Made by a program: the position numbers and the translations under genes. Source: Flectobacillus sp. BAB-3569 (GTDB lineage: Bacteria; Bacteroidota; Bacteroidia; Cytophagales; Spirosomataceae). Taken from it: a stretch of DNA of 64,000 bases. Under the pieces are notes generated by a model, which saw nothing but the letters and a program-made list of their open reading frames with translations, was not told the origin of the DNA and did no database searches. The stretch is taken from assembly GCF_002270355.1 (NCBI RefSeq), contig NZ_NJFZ01000028.1, forward strand, positions 17,312-81,311, written 5' to 3'. Positions within the stretch are counted from its first letter, which is position 1; each line of letters opens with the position of its first letter. This document shows positions 16,260 to 25,857 of the stretch, in pieces.

Positions 16260-19200
16260 ATGAGTATTCCGTCCAATAAGAAACAAATAAAATCTACCTG
16301 CTCTTACTGCGGTGTGGGATGCGGTGTAGTACTGACCGACCACGGAAAAGGAAAGCTGACCCTTGAAGGTGATAAGTCACATCCTTCAAGTAAAGGTATG
16401 CTTTGTTCAAAAGGGATGAATCTTCATTATACAGTAATGGATACTTCCGACCGTTTGCTGTACCCGACCATGCGCTACAACCGTGATATGCCGCTACAAC
16501 GTGTATCGTGGGACCAAGCACTAGACCGTACAGCGGCTGTTTTTAAAGCTATTATCAAAAAATATGGCCCAGATTCAGTCGGATTCTACGTTTCAGGACA
16601 ATGCTCTACTGAAGAATACTATGTAATCAATAAGCTCATCAAAGGTTTTATTGGTTCTAATAATATCGATACCAACTCCCGCTTGTGTATGTCGTCGGCT
16701 GTAGTAGGTTACAAACTTACCCTCGGCGAAGACTCTGTACCTGTTTGTTATGATGACATAGAATTAGCTGACACTTTTTTAGTAACAGGCGCCAACCCAG
16801 CTTGGGCGCACCCTATTATCTGGCGAAGAGTCGAAGCACACAAGCAAGCCAATCCTAATGTCAAAATAATTGTGGTAGATCCACGTCGTACCCAAACAGC
16901 CTCACAAGCTGATTTGCACTTGCAAATTACGCCAGGCTCCGATGTGACACTTACCAATGCCATAGGAAGGGCTTTGATTGAAAACGACTGGATTGATACA
17001 GATTTTATTCTATCTCATGCAGATGGCTTTGAAGCTTACAAAGACCAAGTTATGCAGAGAAGTATACCAGAGGCAGCCGAAATTTGTGGTATATCTTCCG
17101 AAGAAATTTATTTAGCTGCTCGCTATATTCATGAAGCCAAAGGCTTTTTGTCGATGTGGACAATGGGACTCAATCAGTCGGTTATTGGTGTAAACAAAAA
17201 CCTATCTCTCATTGATTTGCATTTGATTACGGGTAAAATCGGAAAAGAGGGAAATGGTCCATTTTCGCTTACAGGACAGCCCAATGCCATGGGCGGACGC
17301 GAAGTAGGTGGTTTGGCTAATATGCTACCAGCGCATAGAGATTTGCTCAATCCAGCCCATAGAGAAGAAGTTCAAGCTTTTTGGGGTGGGACCAAAATCT
17401 CTGATAAGCCAGGTTTTACCGCTACCGAAATGTTTGAGGCCTTGGCGGATGGTCGCATGAAAGCTATCTGGATTGTATGTACCAACCCGATGGTAAGCTT
17501 GCCCAATATCAACGCTGTTGAAAAAGGTTTACAAAACGCTAAATATGTCGTAGTACAAGATATCTCGAACCGTTCGGATACTGTCAAATATGCCGATGTC
17601 GTATTGCCTGCGGCATCTTGGGCTGAAAAAAACTCCGTTTTTACAAACTCCGAACGCCGTATTACCTTTTTACCCAAATTAATTAACGCCCCTGGCGAAG
17701 CCAAAGACGATACTCAAATCATTGTTGAGTTTGCGCAAAAAATGGGTTTCGAAAAGGCTTTTGATTACCAAAATACAGCCGAAGTTTATGCCGAACATTG
17801 TCGCTCAACTATCGGAACCAACATTGACATTTCGGGTTTGAGTTATGAAGTTTTACAACAAAAACGCTCTGTTCAGTGGCCTTTTCCACAAGAAAAGGCT
17901 ATTCAAGACCCTGATTATGTGGGCACTAAACGACTTTTTACGGATAACCAATTTTATACCGCTAATCGCCGTGCCAAAATTCATGCTGTCCCAGACCAAA
18001 ATCAGTCTGAGGCTTTGAGTAAAGAATTTCCCCTAATCCTTACCACAGGTCGTATTCGTGACCAATGGCATACCATGACCAAAACGGGTAAGGTGAATAA
18101 ACTAAATCAACATATTTCACAGCCTTTTATCGAAATACATCCAAAGGATGCTGCCGAAAGAGGTATCACCGAAAATCAAATTGTAGAGGTAAAAACCATT
18201 CGTGGAGAGGCTCGCATTAAAGCAAAAATTACGACCGACATCAAACAGGGCGTATGTTTTATGCCGATGCACTTTGGTAAAATTCAAGAAAAAACTTTTG
18301 GTCGTACCAACAACCTGACCAATACCTTAGTTGACCCACGTTCAAAAGAGCCTGATTTTAAGTATTCGGCGGTACAGGTTTTAGCTTATCAAAAACCTGT
18401 CGAAAAAATTGTGATTATTGGAGCTGGCTCTGCTGGCTTAGGCTTTATCAAAGCCTATCGTGAACTCAATCAACAAGATGAGATTCATGTTTTTTCAAAA
18501 GAAATCTATCCTTTTTATAATAGAGTCATGCTCCCTGATTATATCTCAGGAGCACAAAATTGGGAACAGTTGGTCAAGCTTCGTGAAGACCAATTTGCGG
18601 AGGCAAATATCCACGTACATAAAGGCGTAGAAATTGTGCATATTGACCGTGCCAACAAAGTTTTAACTGATTCTTTGGGTCAAGAACACACCTACGACCG
18701 ATTAATGCTGGGGATGGGTTCACGAGCCTTTATGCCTCCGAGCGTTCCTAAGATTCCTGGCATTTTCAATATGCGTTCTCGTATCGATGCCGATAGTCTC
18801 ATGCCTTTTTTACAACAACCTAATCCTCATGCAGTGATTGTAGGAGGTGGTTTATTGGGCTTAGAATTAGCAGCTTCTCTTCGAGAAATGAATATAGAAG
18901 TCACTGTAATTCAGCGAAGTGGTCGTTTTATGGACCGTCAACTCGACAAGCTTGGTTCAGAAATGCTCCATCACGAAATCGTAGATTTGGGCATTGAAGT
19001 ATTTTATAATGATGAGGTTTCGTCTATTTATGGAACAGACCAATTGGAAGGTGTTCGTCTTAAATCGGGACGACGAATCGATGCACAAGTTGCTGTATTT
19101 GCCATTGGGACTACGCCCAATACCGAAATTGCCAAAGCTGCAGGCTTGGAAGTAAAACGTGGAGTGGTGGTCAATGATTATTTACAAACGTCTGATCCTT

Positions 19201-19805
19201 CTATTTTTGCCGCAGGCGAAATGGCACAATGGCGTGGCGAAATGTGGGGTATTACGGCTGCTGCCGAGCACCAAGCCGAAATTATTGCCAAATATATTGC
19301 TGGCGACTGGGCAAGTTATTATCAAGGTTCGCTTTCGATGAATATCATGAAAATCCAAGGAGTACAATTATGTTCATTAGGAATGATTGATTCTCCTACG
19401 AATAATCCTGAATATGAGGAGATTATCTTTATCGATAAAGCCAAACGCTATTATAAAAAATGTATTGTTCACCGCGACAAATTGGTAGGCGCTATTTTGA
19501 TTGGCGATAAATCTGAATTTTTAGAATTCAAAGATTTGATTGGGAATAAAATTGAGCTTTCCGACAAACGCATGGAATTGTTGCGTTCGGGCAAAAAAGC
19601 TGATCCTGTGATGGGTAAATTGGTATGCTCGTGTAACAATGTGGGAGAAGGCAACCTCAAAAATGCGATTGCTGGAGGTTGTACAGATTTTACACAATTG
19701 TGTACTCAAACAGGCGCTGGAACAGGCTGTGGAAGTTGTAGACCAGAAGTAAAAGCAATATTAGAATCGCTAAGCAAAAAAGAAGATGCTTTAGCGGAGA
19801 AATAG
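16260..19805 (+). CDS. narB: assimilatory nitrate reductase fused to NADH/FAD reductase and [2Fe-2S] domain
   Basis: This 1181-residue protein joins two enzymes. Residues 1 to about 705 are a molybdopterin nitrate reductase: [4Fe-4S] ligands Cys14, Cys17, Cys21 and Cys49 (CSYCGVGC, LCSKG), a Mo-ligand Cys in SRLCMSS, and the pterin-binding C-terminal domain (TTGRIRDQWHTMTKTG). From about 714 a NirB-like pyridine-nucleotide reductase follows, with FAD motif IVIIGAGSAGLG, NADH motif VIVGGGLLGLELA, and a BFD [2Fe-2S] site near 1122-1160 (CSCNN, GTGCGSC). It should take electrons from NADH to reduce nitrate to nitrite in one chain; in Klebsiella and Bacillus these parts are separate proteins. The ATG at 16260 is preferred to a TTG two codons upstream. 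Confidence 0.93.
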   Translation: MSIPSNKKQIKSTCSYCGVGCGVVLTDHGKGKLTLEGDKSHPSSKGMLCSKGMNLHYTVMDTSDRLLYPTMRYNRDMPLQRVSWDQALDRTAAVFKAIIKKYGPDSVGFYVSGQCSTEEYYVINKLIKGFIGSNNIDTNSRLCMSSAVVGYKLTLGEDSVPVCYDDIELADTFLVTGANPAWAHPIIWRRVEAHKQANPNVKIIVVDPRRTQTASQADLHLQITPGSDVTLTNAIGRALIENDWIDTDFILSHADGFEAYKDQVMQRSIPEAAEICGISSEEIYLAARYIHEAKGFLSMWTMGLNQSVIGVNKNLSLIDLHLITGKIGKEGNGPFSLTGQPNAMGGREVGGLANMLPAHRDLLNPAHREEVQAFWGGTKISDKPGFTATEMFEALADGRMKAIWIVCTNPMVSLPNINAVEKGLQNAKYVVVQDISNRSDTVKYADVVLPAASWAEKNSVFTNSERRITFLPKLINAPGEAKDDTQIIVEFAQKMGFEKAFDYQNTAEVYAEHCRSTIGTNIDISGLSYEVLQQKRSVQWPFPQEKAIQDPDYVGTKRLFTDNQFYTANRRAKIHAVPDQNQSEALSKEFPLILTTGRIRDQWHTMTKTGKVNKLNQHISQPFIEIHPKDAAERGITENQIVEVKTIRGEARIKAKITTDIKQGVCFMPMHFGKIQEKTFGRTNNLTNTLVDPRSKEPDFKYSAVQVLAYQKPVEKIVIIGAGSAGLGFIKAYRELNQQDEIHVFSKEIYPFYNRVMLPDYISGAQNWEQLVKLREDQFAEANIHVHKGVEIVHIDRANKVLTDSLGQEHTYDRLMLGMGSRAFMPPSVPKIPGIFNMRSRIDADSLMPFLQQPNPHAVIVGGGLLGLELAASLREMNIEVTVIQRSGRFMDRQLDKLGSEMLHHEIVDLGIEVFYNDEVSSIYGTDQLEGVRLKSGRRIDAQVAVFAIGTTPNTEIAKAAGLEVKRGVVVNDYLQTSDPSIFAAGEMAQWRGEMWGITAAAEHQAEIIAKYIAGDWASYYQGSLSMNIMKIQGVQLCSLGMIDSPTNNPEYEEIIFIDKAKRYYKKCIVHRDKLVGAILIGDKSEFLEFKDLIGNKIELSDKRMELLRSGKKADPVMGKLVCSCNNVGEGNLKNAIAGGCTDFTQLCTQTGAGTGCGSCRPEVKAILESLSKKEDALAEK

Positions 19806-19901
19806 TTACCAGAAAGAAGGTTGGAATAGAAAAGGAAAAACGAGAAAGGATGGTTTTTCTGAAGTGTACTGGAAAAGATGATTTTTAACCTTTTAGGCTC
19901 C

Positions 19902-19956
19902 GGAATCAAATTACTGGAATTAGAAACGAGCTTCTAAATTCCAGTAATTCAATTCC
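19902..19956. terminator. long hairpin after narB
   Basis: A near-perfect inverted repeat of about 24 bp pairs AATTACTGGAATT with AATTCCAGTAATT around ACGAGC, flanked by GGAAT/AATTCC. It sits between narB and the convergent gene at 20011 and can serve as a two-way terminator. Confidence 0.55.
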
Positions 19957-20010
19957 AAAGAACCTATATTCCTGAGGTTAAAACATGTCATCGTCATAGG
20001 TCGTCATTAA

Positions 20011-20421
20011 TTATTTCTGACGAGCCACTACTAAATCACGAGTAGTAACAAAGTTAGTTTTGATTTCGAAAGTTTTAGCGTCGATAACGTCGATGTTTGA
20101 GCTAAGAACTTGGATAGTGTATTTACCATCGCTCAAGTTAGAGAAATCAAAAGTTTTTGCAAATTTACCTGATTTAGCGTCAACGTACTCACGGTGTACT
20201 TCGTTGTTGTCTTTGTCAACTACTACTACAGTAACTTTTTTGTTGTTTGGTTTTTCTACCCAAACGTTGAAGCTAAGGCTGTTAGTAACTGGAGCGATTT
20301 TAGACTTTACAAATGCTTCTTCATCATTTGAGTTAGCGATTGCACTTACGTTTGACAAACAAGTCATAGCAGCTGCTACGAACATAGCTTTGATTACATT
20401 GTTGTTTTTCATGGTATTCAT
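20011..20421 (-). CDS. small secreted beta-sandwich protein, function unknown
   Basis: This 136-residue protein starts MNTMKNNNVIKAMFVAAAM and has a signal peptide ending near NVSAIA-NS. The mature part has alternating strands (SFNVWVEK, KVTVVVVDKDN, KFAKTFDFSNLSDGKYTIQVLS), the pattern of an Ig-like or T9SS C-terminal-type sandwich: a short adhesive or structural exported domain. It is convergent with narB and divergent from the rubredoxin-tailed gene. I cannot name a function; small proteins of this type are common in Cytophagales. Confidence 0.8.
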   Translation of the reverse strand: MNTMKNNNVIKAMFVAAAMTCLSNVSAIANSNDEEAFVKSKIAPVTNSLSFNVWVEKPNNKKVTVVVVDKDNNEVHREYVDAKSGKFAKTFDFSNLSDGKYTIQVLSSNIDVIDAKTFEIKTNFVTTRDLVVARQK

Positions 20422-20753
20422 TATTTATGAGAGTGAAACATCAAATTTCTTAGAAAAGTCATATCTACTAAAAAAGGTTCATTTTTGAGAAAATTTCTTA
20501 AATGCTATCCTGTTTTGGACTGTCTAAAACTAAGAAACTGTACTTGTGTCATTTGTTTGACGATTTAAAGTTATAATCTTATTTCCGAATAGCAATGGAT
20601 TAGGGTAAAAAATTTGAACAAAATCAAGAAAGTTCTTCTAAATAAAATTATATTTCTTAAAAAAGTTACATTTTCCGAATTGCAATTATACTTTATATTG
20701 GAAAAGTGATATGGAGTTGATTATCAAATTGTTAAGTATAAATTACTAAAATC
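20422..20753. promoter_or_regulatory. divergent control region with two direct repeats
   Basis: A 332-bp AT-rich region without genes. TTTCCGAATAGCAAT (20582-20596) and TTTCCGAATTGCAAT (20672-20686) match at 14 of 15 bases, 90 bp between starts, and are candidate regulator sites for the gene at 20754. Confidence 0.45.
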
Positions 20754-22208
20754 ATGCGAGACTACTCTTTAGTTAAAATAAATCTGACTGGTGGCATTGC
20801 TTCGCCAGGGATGCTCGAAGGAATTCTTTTGATGGCACACAAAGCAGGTGTTAAAGAAGTAAGTATCGGTGCTCGTCAGCAATTATTAATGTGGGTAAAG
20901 GCTGATACTCAGCGTGGTTCGGGCTTGCCTAGCCTACGCGAAAGCCTTGAAGCAATGCACATTGATTTTGAAATTGATACCCACCAATATCCTAACATTA
21001 TTTCGTCTTATTGTGCCCAAGAGGTATTCCAAACGGGACAATGGCTATCGGAAGGCATTTATCGTGACTTACTAGATGGTTTTGATTTTCAACCTCAACT
21101 CAAAATCAATATATCAGACTATCAACAGTCATTCACGCCCTTTTTTACGGGCAACTTAAACTTCATTGCATCTTCGATTCCCAATTTCTGGTATTTATAT
21201 ATTCGTCAAAAGCAATCCAATACTATTTTTAGATTTCCCTTGTTGATTTATACACTTGAAATCTCCAAAGTTTCAAAACGATTAGAGGGTATTCTATTAT
21301 CAGGAACTGATTTATCGGAAGAGGAAATTTATGAAAAAATGATTGCCCAAGGCGAAATCATTTCACAGCTAGTACAAGAAGATTTGGTTCTACCGCAATT
21401 CATGTTGCCTTATTACGAAGGTTTCAATCGTTATGGCAACAAAACTTGGTTGGGAATCTACCGTCGTCACGAGACTTTTGAGGTGGCTTTTTTATTAGAT
21501 GTTTGTAAAATTTGTTTAGATACCAAAGTCGGACAGATTTGTACAACCCCTTGGAAATCGCTCATTATTAAAGGTATCGAAAACGAAGATAGGGTATTGT
21601 GGGACAAACTCTTAGGAAAATATGGTATCAACGTGCGTCATGCAGCCAACGAGCTCAATTGGCAAGTAGAAGATCACTGTCAAGAAGGATTAGCACTCAA
21701 AAACACGATTATCCGTGAATTTGACCAAGAGGATATTCGTACGTTTGGTTTGTGTTTTGCTATTCAGACTCGTTCAAAGTCAGAGGTATTTGGTTCGGTT
21801 GTAATCAAAAAGCGAAAAATACTCGCAGGATTAACGCAGGTATATGATGTGTATCACACGGTAGATTTTAATCCAAATACTCGTCAATTGGTTTTATTTG
21901 AAAAAGGACTTCATAAAGCACATATTGCCGAAATCCTCCAACGACTCACCAAACGATACTATCATAGAAGTACCGCTTCAATCACAGAAAAGCCTGCACA
22001 ACCTCAAGCGAACCCCACAAATACGCATCAAGTGCATCAATGCAAAGTATGTATGACCATTTATGACGAAAAATTGGGCGATTCACAGCAAGGAATAAAG
22101 GCAGGAACGAAGTTTGAGGAATTACCAGCCAGCTATTGCTGTCCTGTTTGCGATTCAGAAAAGGAAAACTTTGAGGTAAAAACAGTAGAAACAACGTATC
22201 AGTTGTGA
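20754..22208 (+). CDS. sulfite/nitrite-reductase-like protein with C-terminal rubredoxin domain
   Basis: This 484-residue protein opens with a nitrite/sulfite reductase ferredoxin-like half domain (VKINLTGGIASPGMLEGIL, KEVSIGARQQLLMWVK), and a second, divergent reductase-like half follows. The sirohaem/[4Fe-4S] ligand pattern C-x5-C plus C-x3-C is not visible, so it is probably not a working sirohaem enzyme. The last 55 residues are a rubredoxin-like domain with Cys430, Cys433, Cys463 and Cys466 (CKVC and CPVC), an iron site for one-electron transfer. Placed at the end of the nitrate island, it may be an electron carrier or partner for nitrate or nitrite reduction; that role is inference. Confidence 0.75.
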   Translation: MRDYSLVKINLTGGIASPGMLEGILLMAHKAGVKEVSIGARQQLLMWVKADTQRGSGLPSLRESLEAMHIDFEIDTHQYPNIISSYCAQEVFQTGQWLSEGIYRDLLDGFDFQPQLKINISDYQQSFTPFFTGNLNFIASSIPNFWYLYIRQKQSNTIFRFPLLIYTLEISKVSKRLEGILLSGTDLSEEEIYEKMIAQGEIISQLVQEDLVLPQFMLPYYEGFNRYGNKTWLGIYRRHETFEVAFLLDVCKICLDTKVGQICTTPWKSLIIKGIENEDRVLWDKLLGKYGINVRHAANELNWQVEDHCQEGLALKNTIIREFDQEDIRTFGLCFAIQTRSKSEVFGSVVIKKRKILAGLTQVYDVYHTVDFNPNTRQLVLFEKGLHKAHIAEILQRLTKRYYHRSTASITEKPAQPQANPTNTHQVHQCKVCMTIYDEKLGDSQQGIKAGTKFEELPASYCCPVCDSEKENFEVKTVETTYQL

Positions 22209-22434
22209 GTTATGAATTGTGAGTTGTGAATTGTCCTTGCCTAAAATAGGTTGCCTCTGATTACTGGACAAAATTGAAGTTCCTAGTTCAAGACTTAAAT
22301 AATGATGTAAAATAAGATTGAATTATTACGCTTTATGGAATAAGCCGTAGGCATTAGGCTAAAGCGTGCAAAGTATTGATATTTAAAATTTACATTCACA
22401 ATTCACAACTCACAATTCAGCACTAATACTTTCG
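22203..22434. repeat. repeat tracts between convergent genes
   Basis: Two heptamer tracts in opposite orientation (22203-22236 and 22392-22428, with CACAATTCACAACTCACAATT) flank a fragment of the MITE-like family (ATGTAAAATAAGATTGAATTATTAC, spread over 22314-22330) and a TAGGCATTAGGC word. Confidence 0.55.
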
Positions 22435-22908
22435 TCACATTCTAAAATAAGGCTTAAATACTTTTTTGTCGAGAATAAATACCGCAAGCAGAGCATTGGT
22501 CATTAATAAAAAGTTGATAAGCTCTTTTTGATGTATCATATTAGTAAGTACACTAAAATCTAAAGGTACTTTTACCGACTGCACCGAAGGCATTCCCGAA
22601 CTCAAAGCAACCACCAGTACAATCAAAGCACACATCACTGCCAAGAAGTATAGATGCAAATGGCTTTTAGGTTTTAGTATTACTTCAGGCTCTTGAGCAA
22701 GCTCCCATTGATCTATTAGTTTATCCGTAAAATTCACTGCAGTTTTCTCCATCGGCAAATCCTCCAACAGGGCATGTGTAGTAGCATATTCTCTAAATAG
22801 CAATTGATATTCTTCGTCCTCTTGCAACAGACGCTCATGCCTTTGCAAAAGCTCCTCAGAGGCGATGCCATCGAGGATGTCAAATATTTCTTCGTCTGTG
22901 ATATTCAT
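22435..22908 (-). CDS. membrane anti-sigma factor-like protein
   Basis: This 157-residue protein starts at the ATG at 22908 (MNITDEEIFDILDG); codons upstream look untranslated. A helical acidic N-terminus of about 80 residues, typical of a sigma-binding domain but without a zinc-binding HxxxCxxC motif, is followed by two transmembrane helices (LYFLAVMCALIVLVVALSSG and FLLMTNALLAVFIL). It lies 171 bp downstream of an ECF sigma gene on the same strand, the standard sigma/anti-sigma order. It should hold the sigma factor at the inner membrane until a signal releases it. Confidence 0.75.
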   Translation of the reverse strand: MNITDEEIFDILDGIASEELLQRHERLLQEDEEYQLLFREYATTHALLEDLPMEKTAVNFTDKLIDQWELAQEPEVILKPKSHLHLYFLAVMCALIVLVVALSSGMPSVQSVKVPLDFSVLTNMIHQKELINFLLMTNALLAVFILDKKVFKPYFRM

Positions 22909-23079
22909 TGTATTGAAATTGAAGCTGTTTAAACTTTTTAGTCTCAGGTGAATAAATTCACCCACTAAGTGGAATTGTTGGTCAAGACCTAGTCATATTA
23001 TTAACTTTAGTTTCGGTCTCAACAAAGTATTTTCTACCTATTTTATCATTAAGCTCCTAGCCGACTGCTCAAAGCCAAG

Positions 23080-23667
23080 TTAATATACCAAACTATGTAA
23101 CTCATTGCCCAATAGTCGTTTCATCTCTTCTGCCAAACGCTTACGAGCACGACAAAGTTTAACTTTTGCCGTATCTGCACTAATACCAACAATTTGGGCG
23201 ATTTCCTCTAAACTTTGTTCTTTGAGATAAAACAAGGTAATCATAGTTACATCGTCGGGCGAAAGATGATTGAGCGCCATTTGGATATATCTCTTCTGTT
23301 CAGCACTTTTTATTTCATCTGAAGTATCTGCCGAAGCAGCTTGTGCCGACTGAGAAGCCTCAATGTCGTCGGTTTGTATGCGATTTTTGCGTTTAAACAT
23401 CAATGCTGCATTAAACACAATTCTGTAAAACCATGTCGTAAACTTAGACTCTTTATTGAACTGTGGCAATGCCTGAAATGCCTGAATAAAGGCATCCTGA
23501 GCCACCTCTTCGGCATCTTCTCGAGTACCCACGATTTTGTAGGCTACCGTAAAGGCATAATCCTTATGACGATTTGCCAAATCCCGATACCCAGCTTTAT
23601 CGCCTGCCAAGATTCTTTCAATAATAGATATGTCTGATTCCAACGTTTTCACGACAATAGGATGCAA
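23080..23667 (-). CDS. ECF-family RNA polymerase sigma factor
   Basis: This 195-residue protein has sigma-70 region 2 (YRDLANRHKDYAFTVAYKIVG, spread over 27-47; then EDAEEVAQDAFIQAF and KFTTWFYRIVFNAA) and region 4 (SLEEIAQIVGISADTAKVKL) joined by a short acidic linker; regions 1 and 3 are absent, as in ECF factors. It should direct RNA polymerase to a small regulon in response to an envelope signal passed by the membrane protein encoded next to it. No iron-uptake receptor is nearby, so it is probably not a FecI type. Confidence 0.92.
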   Translation of the reverse strand: MHPIVVKTLESDISIIERILAGDKAGYRDLANRHKDYAFTVAYKIVGTREDAEEVAQDAFIQAFQALPQFNKESKFTTWFYRIVFNAALMFKRKNRIQTDDIEASQSAQAASADTSDEIKSAEQKRYIQMALNHLSPDDVTMITLFYLKEQSLEEIAQIVGISADTAKVKLCRARKRLAEEMKRLLGNELHSLVY

Positions 23668-23747
23668 GTTGGTTTAGAAAGGTTACAGGAATTTACTCTT
23701 TTTTTCAAAAAAATAAAAAAGAGATGTAATGAGGTGATTGAATTTTA

Positions 23748-23908
23748 CTCGTAGAGACGCATTGCTTTGCGTCTAAAAAAGTGTCATTCTGAAATTTAGT
23801 ATCAAAAAAGGCGTTCGAAAAATTAATTTCGAACGCCTTTTTTGATACTCCTATGCTACATTTGGCTCTGCTTAAGACGCAAAGCATTTTGTCACTACTG
23901 ATAGAATA
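23748..23908. repeat. terminator-bearing dispersed repeat, copy 1
   Basis: From 23801 a ~106-bp element reads ATCAAAAAAGGCG, stem GGCGTTCGAAA / TTTCGAACGCC, TTTTTTGATACTCCTATGCT, then TTAAGACGCAAAGCATTTTG and CTACTGATAGAATA. It is homologous to 48493-48598. An AGACGC-type palindrome (23753-23774) precedes it. It separates the S41 peptidase and sigma genes and is a strong two-way terminator. Confidence 0.75.
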
Positions 23909-23954
23909 CAAATTTTAACATAATCACTCATTCTCTCATTTTCAAATCAAAAAC

Positions 23955-25463
23955 TCAATGCCCTAATTTGCTGATCTCGGCACGTCGGATGAGCTCGTAG
24001 GTTTTTTCTAATTCCAAATCAGCCTTATTGAGTCTTTCTTGGATAGTATATTCAACATTGACATTGGGTATTACTCCACGACCAATATTAGGAGCTTTGA
24101 CCGCTGTTGTAATTCTAAAATGTGGAAATTGTAAACGCAGTTTGGTTGCAGGTAAAACCACCGTAGAAATGATACCACCATTACAGCCAGCTTCGCCCCC
24201 ACCCGTCTCACGACCGACTAATGTTGCTTTTCGCTGTTCTTTCAAACTTGCCACAAAGCTCGATGCTGCCGAAAAAGTTTGTTCGCCAATCAAAATGTAT
24301 AAGTTGCCTTTAAAACGATATTGTTCGTAAGGCTTATGTTTTCCAACCGATGGGACATTCAAGCAGTAAGTCCCTTCACCACACTTTTTAACGATTCTTT
24401 CTGAAAAAGCACGACTAGCATCTTGTTCTTCAACATCATTATTAAGTATAAAAGATGGAATCATCACAGGAGCCTCCGCATGTGAGGTTAACACAAAAGT
24501 GCTATCCATCAAATACTTCATCAGGTCGAGGGCAATTTCATGGTTTCCTCCTGAATTTTGGCGTAAATCAATGATAAGGTTTGCGGCGTGGTTTTGTTCT
24601 ATTTCTTGAAAAAATCTTTCATGTGTCATCAAAAACGACTCGTAGTCATCATACGAAAAGCTAGAAATACGCAACAAGGCCGTTGAGGCAACTTCTTTCG
24701 GGAAACTTAAGCCACGCAAACGAGTCAAACGTCGTTGTGTTTCGTCCTCCTTAGATAACCGAGGAGGTCTATTACCAGTAGGAACCCTTGGCTTAAACTC
24801 CAGTATTTGTGGCTTTACTTCTCCTTGTGCATTTTTGATAGAAAATTGATATTTTTCTTTTCCTCCAAAAACACTCAAATAGTATTCGTCAAAAAAACCA
24901 GCCTCTAGTGTAGCATCCTTAAAAGCTTCGCCGTAGCCATCAGCAGGTAGGTATTTCCTTAATGTACGAAGAATTTTCCCTGCGGTATTTCCTTCTATTT
25001 CCAACACCTCCGAACCTAGTACTAAGGAAGGGTCATTGCTATCATTGCGAGCAATAAAAAGGCGGTCGCCTTGGATAAAAAAGCCAAGCGGAAGTATGAA
25101 ACTACGGTTTTTAGCACGTTCCCATTTGCGAGTTTCGGGTGAAAAACGCAAGTCTGTATGTCCACAACGAATTTTAGCGACCAAGGGCTTAAGCAATAGC
25201 CCAAAGTCCTTTTCGGTCATTTCATCAGCTATCTTTTTATAGGCATCTTCAAAAGCTATGTTCATAGATTCTTTTGAAGTGTACCAATTCACCCCTGGAT
25301 GCTCTTGTTCTAAAATACTTCTCAAATATCTAAAATCTGCTCTCAACTCTACCTTCGAGAACTTTCGCTCATAGTTGATAGGCGAAGCAGCCCCTTGTCC
25401 TTTTACATCCTGTGACCAACAGAATAACGTAACAGACAGTATAACAACACATAACAACCTCAT
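23955..25463 (-). CDS. S41-family (C-terminal processing type) peptidase
   Basis: This 502-residue exported protein begins with a signal peptide (MRLLCVVILSVTLFCW, cleavage near KGQG). It carries an S41 catalytic core: substrate-binding strands with LIIDLRQNSGGN and the nucleophile Ser at about 397 in GEQTFSAASSF. No clear PDZ domain is seen, so it resembles the S41 peptidases of Bacteroidota that lack one. It probably degrades peptides in the periplasm or outside the cell. It stands alone, divergent from the MFS gene at 25858. Confidence 0.87.
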   Translation of the reverse strand: MRLLCVVILSVTLFCWSQDVKGQGAASPINYERKFSKVELRADFRYLRSILEQEHPGVNWYTSKESMNIAFEDAYKKIADEMTEKDFGLLLKPLVAKIRCGHTDLRFSPETRKWERAKNRSFILPLGFFIQGDRLFIARNDSNDPSLVLGSEVLEIEGNTAGKILRTLRKYLPADGYGEAFKDATLEAGFFDEYYLSVFGGKEKYQFSIKNAQGEVKPQILEFKPRVPTGNRPPRLSKEDETQRRLTRLRGLSFPKEVASTALLRISSFSYDDYESFLMTHERFFQEIEQNHAANLIIDLRQNSGGNHEIALDLMKYLMDSTFVLTSHAEAPVMIPSFILNNDVEEQDASRAFSERIVKKCGEGTYCLNVPSVGKHKPYEQYRFKGNLYILIGEQTFSAASSFVASLKEQRKATLVGRETGGGEAGCNGGIISTVVLPATKLRLQFPHFRITTAVKAPNIGRGVIPNVNVEYTIQERLNKADLELEKTYELIRRAEISKLGH

Positions 25464-25857
25464 GCTCTGACGTGGACAAAAAATTAAGAAAAAAACAGAA
25501 AATTATATACTCAGCAATACAAAAGGCAAAATTACTCATAATATTACCAAATAGAAGAAAAACCAACTGAATTCGCCTATAGACCAGCGCTAAATCTAGC
25601 AAGTGGCTTATTAGTCTCTTGACTTTTTCAACAAACTACAAAAAATCAGTTTGTTAGGGTAGATTTCTCCTCTTTTATACCTTACCTTTTACATCTTAGC
25701 ATCGAGAATATTTCATTGAGAATAACGATATTCTTTTTTATTACGCTATCCCATTGTGTACATATTCATTTACTTATCTGGTTTTTCGGTTCTCATTTGG
25801 GTGAGATTTCGGTAAATTGCATTACTATTAATTATGAAATAAACTTCAAACATATAG
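25464..25857. other. divergent intergenic region
   Basis: This 394-bp AT-rich stretch separates the S41 peptidase and the MFS transporter. I see no gene or strong repeat; a weak inverted repeat GAATAACGATATTC lies near 25720. Confidence 0.4.

Noticed and set aside
25369..25602. 77-residue frame upstream of the S41 peptidase
   Set aside because: It overlaps the peptidase start in another frame and shows no family likeness or start signal.
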